Positions 25,059 to 33,435 of a stretch of 64,000 nt of DNA are shown here, one piece after another. The stretch spans positions 1,178,001 to 1,242,000 of the forward strand of contig NZ_JALKBF010000001.1 in the NCBI RefSeq assembly GCF_023016085.1, given 5' to 3'. The position numbers were made by a program, and so were the translations under genes. The notes below the pieces were generated by a model, which ran no database searches, had not been told where the DNA came from, and saw only the letters and a program-made list of their open reading frames with translations. Source of the DNA: Aliiroseovarius sp. F47248L (lineage in GTDB: Bacteria > Pseudomonadota > Alphaproteobacteria > Rhodobacterales > Rhodobacteraceae). Numbering within the stretch: the first letter of the stretch is position 1; every line of letters begins with the position of its first letter.

Positions 25059-26194
25059 GTCTGGATCTCCTCGACATGGTCGGTGACGGTTGCAAGGAAA
25101 TCGTAGTCCAACGTGACGCCGATGCCGGGTCCATTTGTGGGCACCGGCATCTGGCCGTTCGCGGCTTCGAGCGGTTCGTTGATGATATCGCGTTTGAAAT
25201 AGCGGCTGGCGCTGGAAGTGTCGCCGGGCTTGGTGAAGTTCGCTAACGTCGCCAGATGGATGTTGTGTGCGCGGCCAATGCCGCTTTCCAGCATCCCGCC
25301 ACACCAGACCGGCGCATCAAAGGCAGCGCAGGTGTCATGGATGGCGCGAGCGGCCATAAAGCCACCGACGCGGCCCACTTTTATGTTGATGACCCTCGCG
25401 GCACCGATTTCCAAGGCAACGCGCGCATCCTTGGCGCTTTTGATGCTTTCATCCAGACAAATGGTGGTCTTGACCAACTGTTGCAGTTTGGCATGATCGT
25501 GGATGTCGTCAAAGGCGAGGGGTTGTTCGATATAATCCAGCGCGAACTCATCCAGAGCCCGAAGCACAGGCGTATCAGAGAGAGTATAGTCCGTATTTGC
25601 ATCCACCGTGAGTTTGATGTCGGGGTGGGCGGCGCGCACTGCTGCTACAATCTTTACGTCATGGCCCTGCGCGACCTTCAGTTTAGTGCGCTTATAACCC
25701 TGTGCGACGGCTTCATCGACGCGCTCAAGCGTTTTTTCAATCGGCGCAATGCCAAGGCTTACGCCGACATCAACATGATCACGAACCCCGCCAAGCGCGG
25801 CTTTCAGTGGAAGGTTCAGGGTTTTGGCCCAGAGATCCCAGAATGCCATTTCCACCACCGCCTTGGCCATGCGGTTTCCTCGCCACGGCGAAAGGATTTG
25901 CTCCAGCTCGTAAGGTGTCGCAAAGCGCTTCCCGACGATCTGCGGCAACAGCACATCGCGTAGAAACGCCATGGCACTGGGAATGGTTTCCTCCAGATAA
26001 TCGGGTGTCGGGTCCATGACGCCTTCGGCCACGCCCTCCAACCCTTCGCCTTTGAGCACAAGCAGGGGGAAAGTCTTGCCGGTCATGGTGCCGGTCGAGA
26101 TTACAAATGGGATCAGCAGCGGCAGGCTGACGATGCGCAGCTCAGCGGCCTCGATCAGGACGCCCGGACGGTGCGCAGGGTGTGAATGCAGCAT
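25055..26194 (-). CDS. Enolase-superfamily N-succinylamino acid racemase / o-succinylbenzoate synthase-type enzyme
   Basis: 379 residues. All catalytic positions of the MLE-subgroup NSAR/OSBS enzymes are visible: K171-L-K173 (KxK), metal ligands D198 (TVDAN), E223 (YIEQP) and D248 (CLDES), and the opposite-face lysine K272 (NIKVGR). Spacing from K171 to K272 is about the same as in the Amycolatopsis enzyme. No menaquinone genes are nearby. A GNAT acyltransferase and an amino-acid importer flank it, so racemisation of N-acylated amino acids is more likely than OSBS activity. A dipeptide epimerase or muconate-cycloisomerase role cannot be excluded. Confidence 0.85.
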   Translation of the reverse strand: MLHSHPAHRPGVLIEAAELRIVSLPLLIPFVISTGTMTGKTFPLLVLKGEGLEGVAEGVMDPTPDYLEETIPSAMAFLRDVLLPQIVGKRFATPYELEQILSPWRGNRMAKAVVEMAFWDLWAKTLNLPLKAALGGVRDHVDVGVSLGIAPIEKTLERVDEAVAQGYKRTKLKVAQGHDVKIVAAVRAAHPDIKLTVDANTDYTLSDTPVLRALDEFALDYIEQPLAFDDIHDHAKLQQLVKTTICLDESIKSAKDARVALEIGAARVINIKVGRVGGFMAARAIHDTCAAFDAPVWCGGMLESGIGRAHNIHLATLANFTKPGDTSSASRYFKRDIINEPLEAANGQMPVPTNGPGIGVTLDYDFLATVTDHVEEIQT

Positions 26195-26222
26195 CTAATT
26201 TGTCTTTCGTTCGAGTAGGGGC

Positions 26223-26981
26223 TTACATCACCTTGGCGATAAAGCGCTGGAATTCTTCGGTTTTGGGATTGGCGAACATCTCGGCCGGCGGGCCTTGTTC
26301 CGCGATGTGGCCTTCGTGCAGGAACACCACTTCGGAGGACACCTCGCGGGCAAATCCCATCTCATGCGTGACGACGATCATGGTGCGCCCCTCGGCGGCC
26401 AGATCCTGCATGACCTTCAAAACCTCGCCCACCAGTTCAGGGTCCAGCGCAGACGTGGGTTCGTCAAACAGGATTGCGTCGGGTTCCATCGCCAAGGCGC
26501 GCGCGATAGCAACCCGCTGTTGCTGACCGCCAGAAAGCTGCGAAGGATACATGTCCATCCGTTCTTCCAGCCCGACGCGTTTCAGCAAGGCTTCGGCCTT
26601 GTCGCGTGCCTCGGCTTTGGTTTCGCGTTTGACCTGAAGGGGGCCTTCCATCACGTTTTCCAGAACTGTGCGGTGAGTCCATAAGTTAAATTGCTGAAAA
26701 ACCATACCGAGATGGCTTCGGATTTCCTCGATATGACGCGTGTTCTGCGGCTTGCCATTTTTGACCAGCACTTCTTCGCCATGCACGGTGACTTTACCCG
26801 AAGTCGGGATTTCTAAAAAATTCAGGCAACGCAGAAACGTGCTCTTGCCTGATCCGGACGAGCCAAGGATCGAGATCACGTCATGTTTGCGGGCCTCAAG
26901 CGAGATGCCCTTGAGGACTTCGAGACTACCAAAGGATTTGTGAATGTCCTCGGCTTTCAGAATAAGTTCCGGCTGGGTCAT
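26223..26981 (-). CDS. Polar amino-acid ABC transporter, ATP-binding protein
   Basis: 252 residues with Walker A GSSGSGKST (residues 40-48), Q-loop 'GMVFQQFNLW', signature LSGGQQQRVAIARAL, Walker B ILFDEPTSALD and the H-loop VTHEMGFA. It belongs to the HisP/GlnQ class. The start at 26981 (MTQPELILKAED) overlaps the stop of the upstream permease by four bases (ATGA). The longer frame to 27251 lies inside the permease gene and is rejected. It energises import of the ligand bound by the protein at 28455. Confidence 0.93.
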   Translation of the reverse strand: MTQPELILKAEDIHKSFGSLEVLKGISLEARKHDVISILGSSGSGKSTFLRCLNFLEIPTSGKVTVHGEEVLVKNGKPQNTRHIEEIRSHLGMVFQQFNLWTHRTVLENVMEGPLQVKRETKAEARDKAEALLKRVGLEERMDMYPSQLSGGQQQRVAIARALAMEPDAILFDEPTSALDPELVGEVLKVMQDLAAEGRTMIVVTHEMGFAREVSSEVVFLHEGHIAEQGPPAEMFANPKTEEFQRFIAKVM

Positions 26982-27712
26982 GCTTGGGATTCCTTCACGG
27001 TCTGCGCATTGGCACGCGGTTTTCCGGGGCGGTCGATATGGCGGCTGAGACGGCGTTCGGCCTGCCGCCAGAGCAGGACGAAAATGGCGGTGATGCACAG
27101 ATAGATCAGCGCCGCCCACAGGTAGACCGAGAAATCGAAGCTGCGCGAGAAGATCTGGCGCGTGCGTCCCATCAGGTCGAAGACGGTCACGATGCTGGCC
27201 AGCGCGCTGGCTTTCATCAGCAGGATCACCTCGTTGCCAAGCGCCGGCCATGCAATGCGGTAGGCGTGAGGGAACACCACACGGCGCAGGGTGCGGGTGC
27301 GGCTCATGCCGATCGCCTTGGCGGCTTCGATTTCGCCTTGTGGCACGCCCATGATGCCACCGCGCAGGATCTCGGTCTGATAGGCGGTAGAATTCAGCGC
27401 AAAGGCCAGAAGCGCGCAGTTGAACGGATCACGAAAGAAGGTCCAAAGGCCCCATTCCTGCAGAAACGGGCGAAACTGGCCCGACCCATAGAAGATCAGG
27501 AACAACTGCGCCAGAATTGGTGTCCCGCGCATGAACGAGATGTAAAGGCGCAGCGGTGCTTGTGCGATGGGCGAGGCCTGCACCCGGACCAGGGCAAAGA
27601 ACGGCGACACCATACCGGCAATCAGCGCACCCAGCAGGGTCAGCTTGATCGTCATCAGTGTGCCATCCAGCAGGCGCGGCCAGTATTGGAGGAAAATGTC
27701 CATCGGGTTCAT
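26978..27712 (-). CDS. Polar amino-acid ABC transporter, permease (second)
   Basis: 244 residues with about five membrane segments and the HisM/GlnP-type loop 'EIEAAKAIGMSRTRTLRRVVFPHA'. 'FMRGTPILAQLFLIFYG' near the N-terminal third is also typical. The start at 27712 (MNPMDIFLQYW) follows GGAGGGCCTGAG; the upstream frame to 27781 overlaps the preceding permease. It pairs with the permease at 27714 in a heterodimer, as in histidine/octopine-type transporters. Confidence 0.92.
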   Translation of the reverse strand: MNPMDIFLQYWPRLLDGTLMTIKLTLLGALIAGMVSPFFALVRVQASPIAQAPLRLYISFMRGTPILAQLFLIFYGSGQFRPFLQEWGLWTFFRDPFNCALLAFALNSTAYQTEILRGGIMGVPQGEIEAAKAIGMSRTRTLRRVVFPHAYRIAWPALGNEVILLMKASALASIVTVFDLMGRTRQIFSRSFDFSVYLWAALIYLCITAIFVLLWRQAERRLSRHIDRPGKPRANAQTVKESQA

Positions 27713-27713
27713 C

Positions 27714-28421
27714 TCAGGCCCTCCGGATGCCGCGATTGGCGCGGCGTTCCATATGCGCCAGCACAATCTCTGACAGCACACACATGGCCCAATAGATCAG
27801 GCACGCAGCAAGGTAGAAGGTGAACGGCTGTTTGGTCACGCCCACCGCCACCTTGGTCATGCGCATCAGATCACTCAGCGCGATGACAGAAACAAGCGCG
27901 GTGTCTTTCAGCATGTTGATCCACAGGTTGCCCAATCCCGGCAGCGCAAATCGCCACAGTTGCGGCAACTGTATGCGGCGAAAGATTTGCGCGTCAGTCA
28001 TTCCGATTGCGCGCCCGGCTTCGGTCTGGCCGACATCGAGCGAATTGAATGCCCCGCGCAGCACTTCACCCGCAAAGGCACCGAACACCATGCCAAGCGC
28101 CACAACTCCGGCGGCAAAGGGACTGAAGTCAATGAACGTGGCGTCGGGGTTCCACCACTTCAGGGCTGCATTCAGCAGCAGTCCAACGCCGTTGTAGACA
28201 ACAAACAATGTCAGGATTTCCGGCAAGCCGCGCATGACGGTGGTGTAACCAAAGCCAATGGCACGCAATGCACTCAGCTTTGACATGGATGCAAAGGCCG
28301 CGAGGAAGCCCAGGCAAAGCCCGACAGGTAGCGTGACGATCGCCAGTTGCACCGTGATCGCCAGCCCCCGAAGGATTTCGTCCCCCCAGCCGGTATCGCC
28401 GTATGAGAATAGTTCAAACAT
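27714..28421 (-). CDS. Polar amino-acid ABC transporter, permease (first)
   Basis: 235 residues with about five membrane segments. The typical sequence 'VMRGLPEILTLFVVYNG' and the EAA-type loop 'QTEAGRAIGMTDAQIFRRIQLPQL' are present. It resembles the HisQ/OccQ side of octopine/histidine-type systems. The stop codon lies one base from the next permease start, so the two are tightly coupled. It follows the binding-protein gene with 33 bp between. Confidence 0.92.
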   Translation of the reverse strand: MFELFSYGDTGWGDEILRGLAITVQLAIVTLPVGLCLGFLAAFASMSKLSALRAIGFGYTTVMRGLPEILTLFVVYNGVGLLLNAALKWWNPDATFIDFSPFAAGVVALGMVFGAFAGEVLRGAFNSLDVGQTEAGRAIGMTDAQIFRRIQLPQLWRFALPGLGNLWINMLKDTALVSVIALSDLMRMTKVAVGVTKQPFTFYLAACLIYWAMCVLSEIVLAHMERRANRGIRRA

Positions 28422-28454
28422 GGATTACCCTTTTTACTGGGAGGACGGGGGAGT

Positions 28455-29228
28455 TTACTTCATCGTGTAGACGTCAATGTCGAAATATTTGTCGTTGATC
28501 GCTTTGTAGGTGCCGTCAGCGCGGATTTCGGCCAATGCGGCGTTCAGCTTTTCGCGCAGATCGTCGTCTTCCTGACGCACAGCGATGCCCACGCCTTCGC
28601 CGACAAAGGCCGGATCGGTAATAGGCTCACCGGCCAGTTCGCAACAGCCGCCATCGTCGGACTTGGTGGTCCAGTCCAGCATTGGCAGCATGTCACCGAC
28701 CTGCATGTCGATACGACCGCTGGCCATGTCCAGGTTCACCTCATCCTGCGTTGGATAAAGGCGGATATCGGCATCGGGGTAGGTGGCCTCGATGAAGTCG
28801 GCCTGGGTGGTGCCCGATTGCGCGCCGATCACCTTGCCCGACAGGGCGTCATTGGTGAATTCGGTGATGCCCGCGCCCTTGGGCACGACATGGGTCATCG
28901 CCGCAAGATAGTAAGGATCGGTGAAATCCACCTGCTTCTTGCGCTCTTCAGTGATGAACATCGAAGCGATGATGAAATCGTATTTGTTGGCCAGCAGACC
29001 GGGGATGATCCCGTCCCAGTCCTGCGCAACCAGATCGCATTCGACGCCGATGCGTTTGCACAGCTCCAACCCGATCTCGACGTCGAACCCGGCGATCTTG
29101 CCATCGGCTTCGATGTAGTTGAACGGAGGGTATGCCCCCTCGGTCCCAAGTCGCAGGGTCTCTGCGGATGCAGTTTGCGCTGCAGTTGCGACAAGTATGG
29201 CTGACGCCAGTATGTTTCTGAGTTTCAT
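28455..29228 (-). CDS. Amino-acid ABC transporter substrate-binding protein
   Basis: 257 residues with a signal peptide (residues 1-22, ending AQTASA). It has the family-3 solute-binding pattern: TLRLGTEGAYPPFNYIEADG, 'GFDVEIGLELCKRIGVEC', 'FIIASMFITEERKKQVDFTDPYY' and 'GAQSGTTQADFI'. The closest familiar types are lysine/arginine/ornithine/octopine-binding proteins. Extra cysteines occur in the DDGGCCELAG stretch. The start at 29228 follows GGAGGAAACCAA. It is first in the transport-racemase-acyltransferase run, 31 bp after the regulator gene. Confidence 0.92.
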   Translation of the reverse strand: MKLRNILASAILVATAAQTASAETLRLGTEGAYPPFNYIEADGKIAGFDVEIGLELCKRIGVECDLVAQDWDGIIPGLLANKYDFIIASMFITEERKKQVDFTDPYYLAAMTHVVPKGAGITEFTNDALSGKVIGAQSGTTQADFIEATYPDADIRLYPTQDEVNLDMASGRIDMQVGDMLPMLDWTTKSDDGGCCELAGEPITDPAFVGEGVGIAVRQEDDDLREKLNAALAEIRADGTYKAINDKYFDIDVYTMK

Positions 29229-29259
29229 TTGGTTTCCTCCCTTTGGATTTCTGTTTTCT

Positions 29260-30144
29260 TCATTTTGCGATGGTTGCGACCGGGTCACCGACATGGCCGG
29301 TAATGCTGCCGTAAAGCTTGGCAAACCGGCTCAGGCGGTCTTCGACGGCGGGCCCGAGCTCCATGCAGACGCTATTGATCAAAAGGTTTGACAGGCTTGC
29401 CATCTGCGCTGTGGAATCCCAGAACTGGTTGAACTGGGTGGGCACAACAAAGACTTCGTCAGCGGTGTCCCGCGCCCAGTCGCAAAACAGGTCGGTGACA
29501 ATGGTCACCGGAACGCCGGCGGCTTGCGCCTCCTGTGCCAGCACCTTGGCCATCCGGGAATACCGGCGCGCCTCGAAGATCACCAGGCAGGCGTCTTGAT
29601 CGGAGGCCAGCACTTCGGCGAAGTTGCCACTCGCCAGATCAAGCAGCATCACGCGGTCTCTCAGGTATTGCATCTGGTTGGCAAAATACTGCGCCAACCC
29701 ACGTTCGGTCTGGAAGCCCGCCACATACACATTGGCTGTGTGGGCCAGCCGGTCGACCACGCTCTGCCATTCTGGTGTTCCGACATATTCATAGATCCGC
29801 ACCACCGCAGCGATTTCCATTTCCATGGCGTCAGTCAGATCGGTTTTGTCCTTGCGGGCACTGCTTTGCATCTCGTTCAGCCGGTCGCTCACCAGCCAGG
29901 GGTGGTCTCCCAGATCTGCTTTCAGATGCTCTTTGAGGTCTTTGAAGCTTTTATATCCGACCGAGCGACAGAATCGCCCAACCGTGGCCTCACTCACCTC
30001 AACCTTTGCCGCAAGGCTTGCCGCAGTCTCAAAAGGAACCTCAGCCAATGCGCCTAACATATAGTTTGCAATGGATTTATCGGCTTTGGATCCTGTCTTG
30101 ATTGCATTAGATAATCTGGAGCGAACGGGGAGTGGCAAGGGCAA
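29260..30144 (-). CDS. MurR/RpiR-family transcriptional regulator
   Basis: 294 residues. The N-terminal RpiR helix-turn-helix domain is at about residues 1-77, with 'AAKVEVSEATVGRFCRSVGYKSFKDLK' as recognition region. A SIS domain lies at about residues 128-270 (VYVAGFQTERGLAQYFANQM, 'VIFEARRYSRMAKVLAQEA'). SIS domains usually bind phosphorylated ligands, which is unexpected beside an amino-acid importer, so the effector is unknown. It is directly upstream of and on the same strand as the transporter genes, so it is the likely regulator of the cassette and of itself. Confidence 0.9.
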   Translation of the reverse strand: MPLPLPVRSRLSNAIKTGSKADKSIANYMLGALAEVPFETAASLAAKVEVSEATVGRFCRSVGYKSFKDLKEHLKADLGDHPWLVSDRLNEMQSSARKDKTDLTDAMEMEIAAVVRIYEYVGTPEWQSVVDRLAHTANVYVAGFQTERGLAQYFANQMQYLRDRVMLLDLASGNFAEVLASDQDACLVIFEARRYSRMAKVLAQEAQAAGVPVTIVTDLFCDWARDTADEVFVVPTQFNQFWDSTAQMASLSNLLINSVCMELGPAVEDRLSRFAKLYGSITGHVGDPVATIAK

Positions 30145-30440
30145 ACCTTCTGAGTAGGGCAGTCTGGACTTTAGGTAACATTGAAAGTTTTCTGACTTTA
30201 CGTCAAGAATTTAAAAAAACTGTCATTTCCGAATGTCTGTATTGAGGCCGGAAGGCATTTGGGCCCTTAGCAATTTTTCCGCATCGGAAATGCCGTAAAT
30301 ACGGAGGCGGCTTCACACAGCTGGTAACCATGGTTTTCCCGGTGTTTCACTGGACGCATAGGCGAGATCCGGTTTCCCTAATTCCGAGCGATACGTTCTC
30401 AGGTGCGCGAAATTCCGAACGCGACACGGTGCAAGAAAAG
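30145..30440. promoter_or_regulatory. Control region of the RpiR/transport cassette
   Basis: Two inverted repeats stand out: AAAGT-N6-ACTTT at 30184-30199, about 40 bp before the RpiR start, and TTTCCG-CAT-CGGAAA at 30276-30290. Either could be an operator; the first is better placed for the regulator. Nothing else gene-like is seen. The region separates the amino-acid cassette from the PrtN-type genes of the plasmid-like part. Confidence 0.45.
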
Positions 30441-30713
30441 CTACCTTGGCGAGGTATCCGGTGAGTATTCTGCCATTTTGAACATTGCGGTTGCGCGCCT
30501 GTCTTGGATGTATCGCGCCAAGTGGGTTAAGGGGATGTTACTTGAGCGGAGGGCTTTCAAGCGTTCAACTGGGAGGTCGATCTGAAGCGACCCCTTGTTG
30601 ATCTTTCGCTCAAGAGCTTCCGGTTCAATTCCAAAATACTCCCTTGCCATCTGGCGGAAAGGGATCTCTTCCTGCCCATCATGGCGGGCCAATAGCAACA
30701 TCAGTGTCGTCAT
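30441..30713 (-). CDS. PrtN-like (pyocin-activator family) small regulator, second copy
   Basis: 90 residues. It keeps the order of the PrtN/pyocin-activator family: an N-terminal TTLMLLLARHDGQEEIPF, a helix-turn-helix-like 'MAREYFGIEPEALERKINKGSLQIDLPV' and 'IPLTHLARYIQDRRATAMF'. It lies 7 bp downstream of a second family member with which it shares the layout but only modest identity. In Pseudomonas PrtN activates pyocin genes. In mobile elements of alphaproteobacteria the role of these proteins is unknown. Confidence 0.75.
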   Translation of the reverse strand: MTTLMLLLARHDGQEEIPFRQMAREYFGIEPEALERKINKGSLQIDLPVERLKALRSSNIPLTHLARYIQDRRATAMFKMAEYSPDTSPR

Positions 30714-30720
30714 GGTCGTC

Positions 30721-30978
30721 TCAGTGTCCCATCAGCTTCAGTTCTTTCTCGGCGGCAGCACGGCGCGTGTCGATGTAATCCGCAAGGTCAGTCAGGTGAA
30801 CACCCTTTGCGCACTTCTGGCTGTCTTCCATGGTTACCAGCGGGAGAGGAATATCCCCCTTGCGGATCTTTTCATGGAATTTACCGACAGACAGGTTGAA
30901 CCAGTCTGCTGCAACCGCTTCGGAAGGGATGATCGGGCGGGCGTTATACATGGCCATCATCATGATTGCTGTGTTCAT
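30721..30978 (-). CDS. PrtN-like (pyocin-activator family) small regulator, first copy
   Basis: 85 residues and a closer match to the family: NTAIMMMAMYNARPIIPSEA, 'DWFNLSVGKFHEKIRKGDIPLPLV' and 'SQKCAKGVHLTDLADYIDTRRAAAEKEL'. The small size and helix-turn-helix-like centre suggest DNA binding, perhaps as an excision or transfer regulator of the element. It is followed after 7 bp by its shorter relative, so the pair is probably one transcript. Confidence 0.82.
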   Translation of the reverse strand: MNTAIMMMAMYNARPIIPSEAVAADWFNLSVGKFHEKIRKGDIPLPLVTMEDSQKCAKGVHLTDLADYIDTRRAAAEKELKLMGH

Positions 30979-31147
30979 TTAGTTTTCCTCGAATGCGACC
31001 GCGCGGAACACGGTTATTGTTGTTGCAAAAACTGGCACCTTGTGGCGACAGTTTTGAGAAAATGGCTCATTCGCAAAAACGCAGAAGAAATTTTTTGGAG
31101 TTCGAGAACCCATAAAACGAGGTGATCTCAAAACTTGGGGGCAGGGG

Positions 31148-31561
31148 TCATATGCCCGCCAGCAGTCTATCAGTTTGCCGTATCGCTGCGACCTTGTCTT
31201 CGAGCGCACGCTGAGCCGCGCGGAATTGGCGCCAACGCCACGCGAGATTGATCAGGTCGATGACTTTAGTATCGTAGATGTGCTCCGTCTCGATATCTGT
31301 AGCCATTGCACGATCACCGAGGCCCTCTCGAAATTCGTTGGTAAACCGACGGATCTGATCACCGAGCACTTCGATGCGATCGTCATCGATGTCCTGCAGT
31401 CCGCAACGGTCGGTCAGCTTTTGAAGCAGATCTAACGTCAGCTGTTTTGTGCTGCCCCGCGGAACCAAGCCCGCTGTGTGCCATTCTTGTGCCAGCAGGC
31501 GACCGTGGGTGATTGCATTGAGCGTCCGATCGTGGAGTTCGCGTTCCGTCTTTTCGTCCAT
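31148..31561 (-). CDS. Hypothetical protein
   Basis: 137 residues, helical and charged, with no signal peptide or membrane segment. No family is recognised. A strong TCCGGAGGACTCTTT ribosome-binding site before the ATG at 31561 and normal codon use support it as real. It lies between the PrtN pair and the primase/RepB-like gene on the same strand, so it belongs to the plasmid-like part of the element. Confidence 0.6.
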   Translation of the reverse strand: MDEKTERELHDRTLNAITHGRLLAQEWHTAGLVPRGSTKQLTLDLLQKLTDRCGLQDIDDDRIEVLGDQIRRFTNEFREGLGDRAMATDIETEHIYDTKVIDLINLAWRWRQFRAAQRALEDKVAAIRQTDRLLAGI

Positions 31562-32020
31562 AAAGAGTCCTCCGGAGGTGAGACCGCGTTATGTGGCCTC
31601 TCAAGACGCGGGCAGTGGGAGCTGCTGCCAGCGGGTGCGTTCTGGCGGCGAAAATGATGCCAGACTGGGGGGAGGCCAGCGTTTCCCGAGCCGGCCACTC
31701 ACCTCCGACCCGGGATCACTTCACTCACACAATGGAACCAACTTTGTTCGGTTCCCGAGGGGCTTGCGTTTCCGGTCGCGCCCTCACCAAGAGGGGCGTG
31801 ATCGAAACGGCAAGCATCTCGGCGGTTTTCATCCCCTCTTCGCGCATGGCTTTGCTCTCCGGCGGACAGGTCTATGGTGGTGCTGTGGCTGCGGGCTTGT
31901 CCGGAGGTGGGCCGGTGGGGCAGCGGGTGGCTGTTCACCGCTGTTGGGGTCATTTCTGCCCCCAGGCTGGAGCCAGGTGGGCGGGCTTTGCCCCTGAAGC
32001 GGGCACGGACCTGTCCGTGA
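31562..32020. other. 459-bp region without a convincing gene
   Basis: A plus frame and a minus frame cross this GC-rich stretch, but neither has a ribosome-binding site or recognisable content. On the minus strand a 35-codon frame starting near 31837 (MKTAEMLAVSITPLL) could be a small peptide. It lies downstream of the primase/RepB-like gene. Confidence 0.4.
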
Positions 32021-33322
32021 TCACGCCGCCAGGGGTTCGGGCAGCATTCCTACACGTTTCAGCTCGTAATACTTGGTCCGACCGATCCCGAATGCGGCCC
32101 AGGGCTTCATCCGCGAGGCGCTATTCGCCTCCAGATAGGCGTCGCGGGACTTGGCGCCATTTGCCGCGCGGCGCTGCCTTTCAGCCTCCGCCTTACGGCG
32201 CCGTCTTTCCTCTTCGGGGATCATCTGCTTCAGGCCGAGGTTGCGCGCGAGGTCCGGCGTGATGCCCAGACGCTCGGCCATCGTTGCGCCCTTATAGTGA
32301 TAGCGGCCGTCAGCCCACAAAGACGCGTTGGTGAAAAGCTTTGCCTTCTGGATGGCCTGCCTGACAATCGCATTCACTTCGATCCGCTCCAGCCCCGGTG
32401 TCGCGCCCTGCGCGGCACTCAAGATCTCTGCTTCCAGATCCATGACTTCGGGCAAATGGGTGAGGCAGGTCGCATGGAAGTGCAGCCAGGTGTTCCGCAG
32501 ACCCGTCGGGATCAATCCGCCATGCGCACCACGAAATGCCGCCAGATCATCGCGGATTAACCTGAACCTCTCTGTCTGTGTCAGCCCCCGTGGCATCGCG
32601 GCGTTTGCGCGGCGTTTCTTCGATTTGCGCGTCCTTCGCTCCTGCAATTCGGCGCGGGTGGGCCTGCCGGCGGCCCTGTAGATCAGATCCGCCAGATCGT
32701 CGAAACGGTGGCGTTCTGCGGTGCCGCCGCTGACTCGAACCTCCTTGTGCGACTTTTCGTTGAGTGTGCCCGGAATGCGGAAGACGCGTGCTGCATCCTT
32801 GCACGCCTTGTCTGCCCCGAACGTGGCCGCGACGTCGATCAGCGCGCCCATTGCGCCCTGCCAGCGCGGGAGCGCCGAGATCGGGATCGGCACGATCAGC
32901 CAGATCGCTGCAAGCCCGTGCCCCGTCTGTAGGAACACCGACGGCTGCGGCATTCCCGAGATCAGCAGATGGGCGGCGAATGCACTCTGAACTTCGGCGG
33001 GCGGCTTTCCACGCCATTGTGGCGCATGGAAATAGTCGAGATCGACATAAAGCGCGTTAAGCGATGCCAGCGACTTCAGCTTCCGCCCATACCAAAAGCG
33101 GTTCAATGTCAGGAAACTGGTCCGGTCGACGAAGTGCGGCATCTGAGCGATCAAGGGCGCTGCCTCGTAGGTATGGGTTTCGACATCGTCAGGCCCAAGC
33201 TTGCAAAGAACAGCGGCCTTCCCGCGTGACCCTTCCGGATGCAAAAGGTGGAAATACTCCTCGGCAGTTAGGTCGAAAATCTGGGCGGTCGGGGCGAATT
33301 CGCAGGGACTGGTGTGTTTCAT
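32021..33322 (-). CDS. RepB/primase-polymerase-like replication protein
   Basis: 433 residues. The first two thirds look like an archaeo-eukaryotic-type primase (RepB-like) domain: LYVDLDYF with D94 and D96 as metal ligands, 'FLQTGHGLAAIWLI' near residue 130 and 'DAARVFRIPGTLNEKSHKEV' near residue 195. A basic coiled region and a terminal helix-turn-helix-like 'AFGIGRTKYYELKRVGML' follow. Such proteins prime replication of mobilisable plasmids and elements. It is divergent from the KfrA-like gene, and the region between holds the iteron-like repeats. The upstream Shine-Dalgarno sequence is weak. Confidence 0.72.
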   Translation of the reverse strand: MKHTSPCEFAPTAQIFDLTAEEYFHLLHPEGSRGKAAVLCKLGPDDVETHTYEAAPLIAQMPHFVDRTSFLTLNRFWYGRKLKSLASLNALYVDLDYFHAPQWRGKPPAEVQSAFAAHLLISGMPQPSVFLQTGHGLAAIWLIVPIPISALPRWQGAMGALIDVAATFGADKACKDAARVFRIPGTLNEKSHKEVRVSGGTAERHRFDDLADLIYRAAGRPTRAELQERRTRKSKKRRANAAMPRGLTQTERFRLIRDDLAAFRGAHGGLIPTGLRNTWLHFHATCLTHLPEVMDLEAEILSAAQGATPGLERIEVNAIVRQAIQKAKLFTNASLWADGRYHYKGATMAERLGITPDLARNLGLKQMIPEEERRRRKAEAERQRRAANGAKSRDAYLEANSASRMKPWAAFGIGRTKYYELKRVGMLPEPLAA

Positions 33323-33435
33323 CCCAGGGAAATGGTTCCCGGACCACCATCACGAAAAAAACTGGATGATTTGAATATTGGCCCAAGTCGCGGTGCAAAA
33401 GGATGCCGCGTCATGCGTCGATAAAAGTCGCCTGG

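Noticed and set aside
30145..30440. Possible internal att site separating the amino-acid cassette from the rest of the element
   Set aside because: No copy of ATGATGGATTGG, dusA fragment or TGTAGCAC repeat was seen here, so the cassette is treated as part of the same element.
31591..32262. 223-codon plus-strand frame at the end of the primase/RepB-like gene
   Set aside because: It overlaps the real minus-strand gene, lacks a ribosome-binding site and has no domain content.
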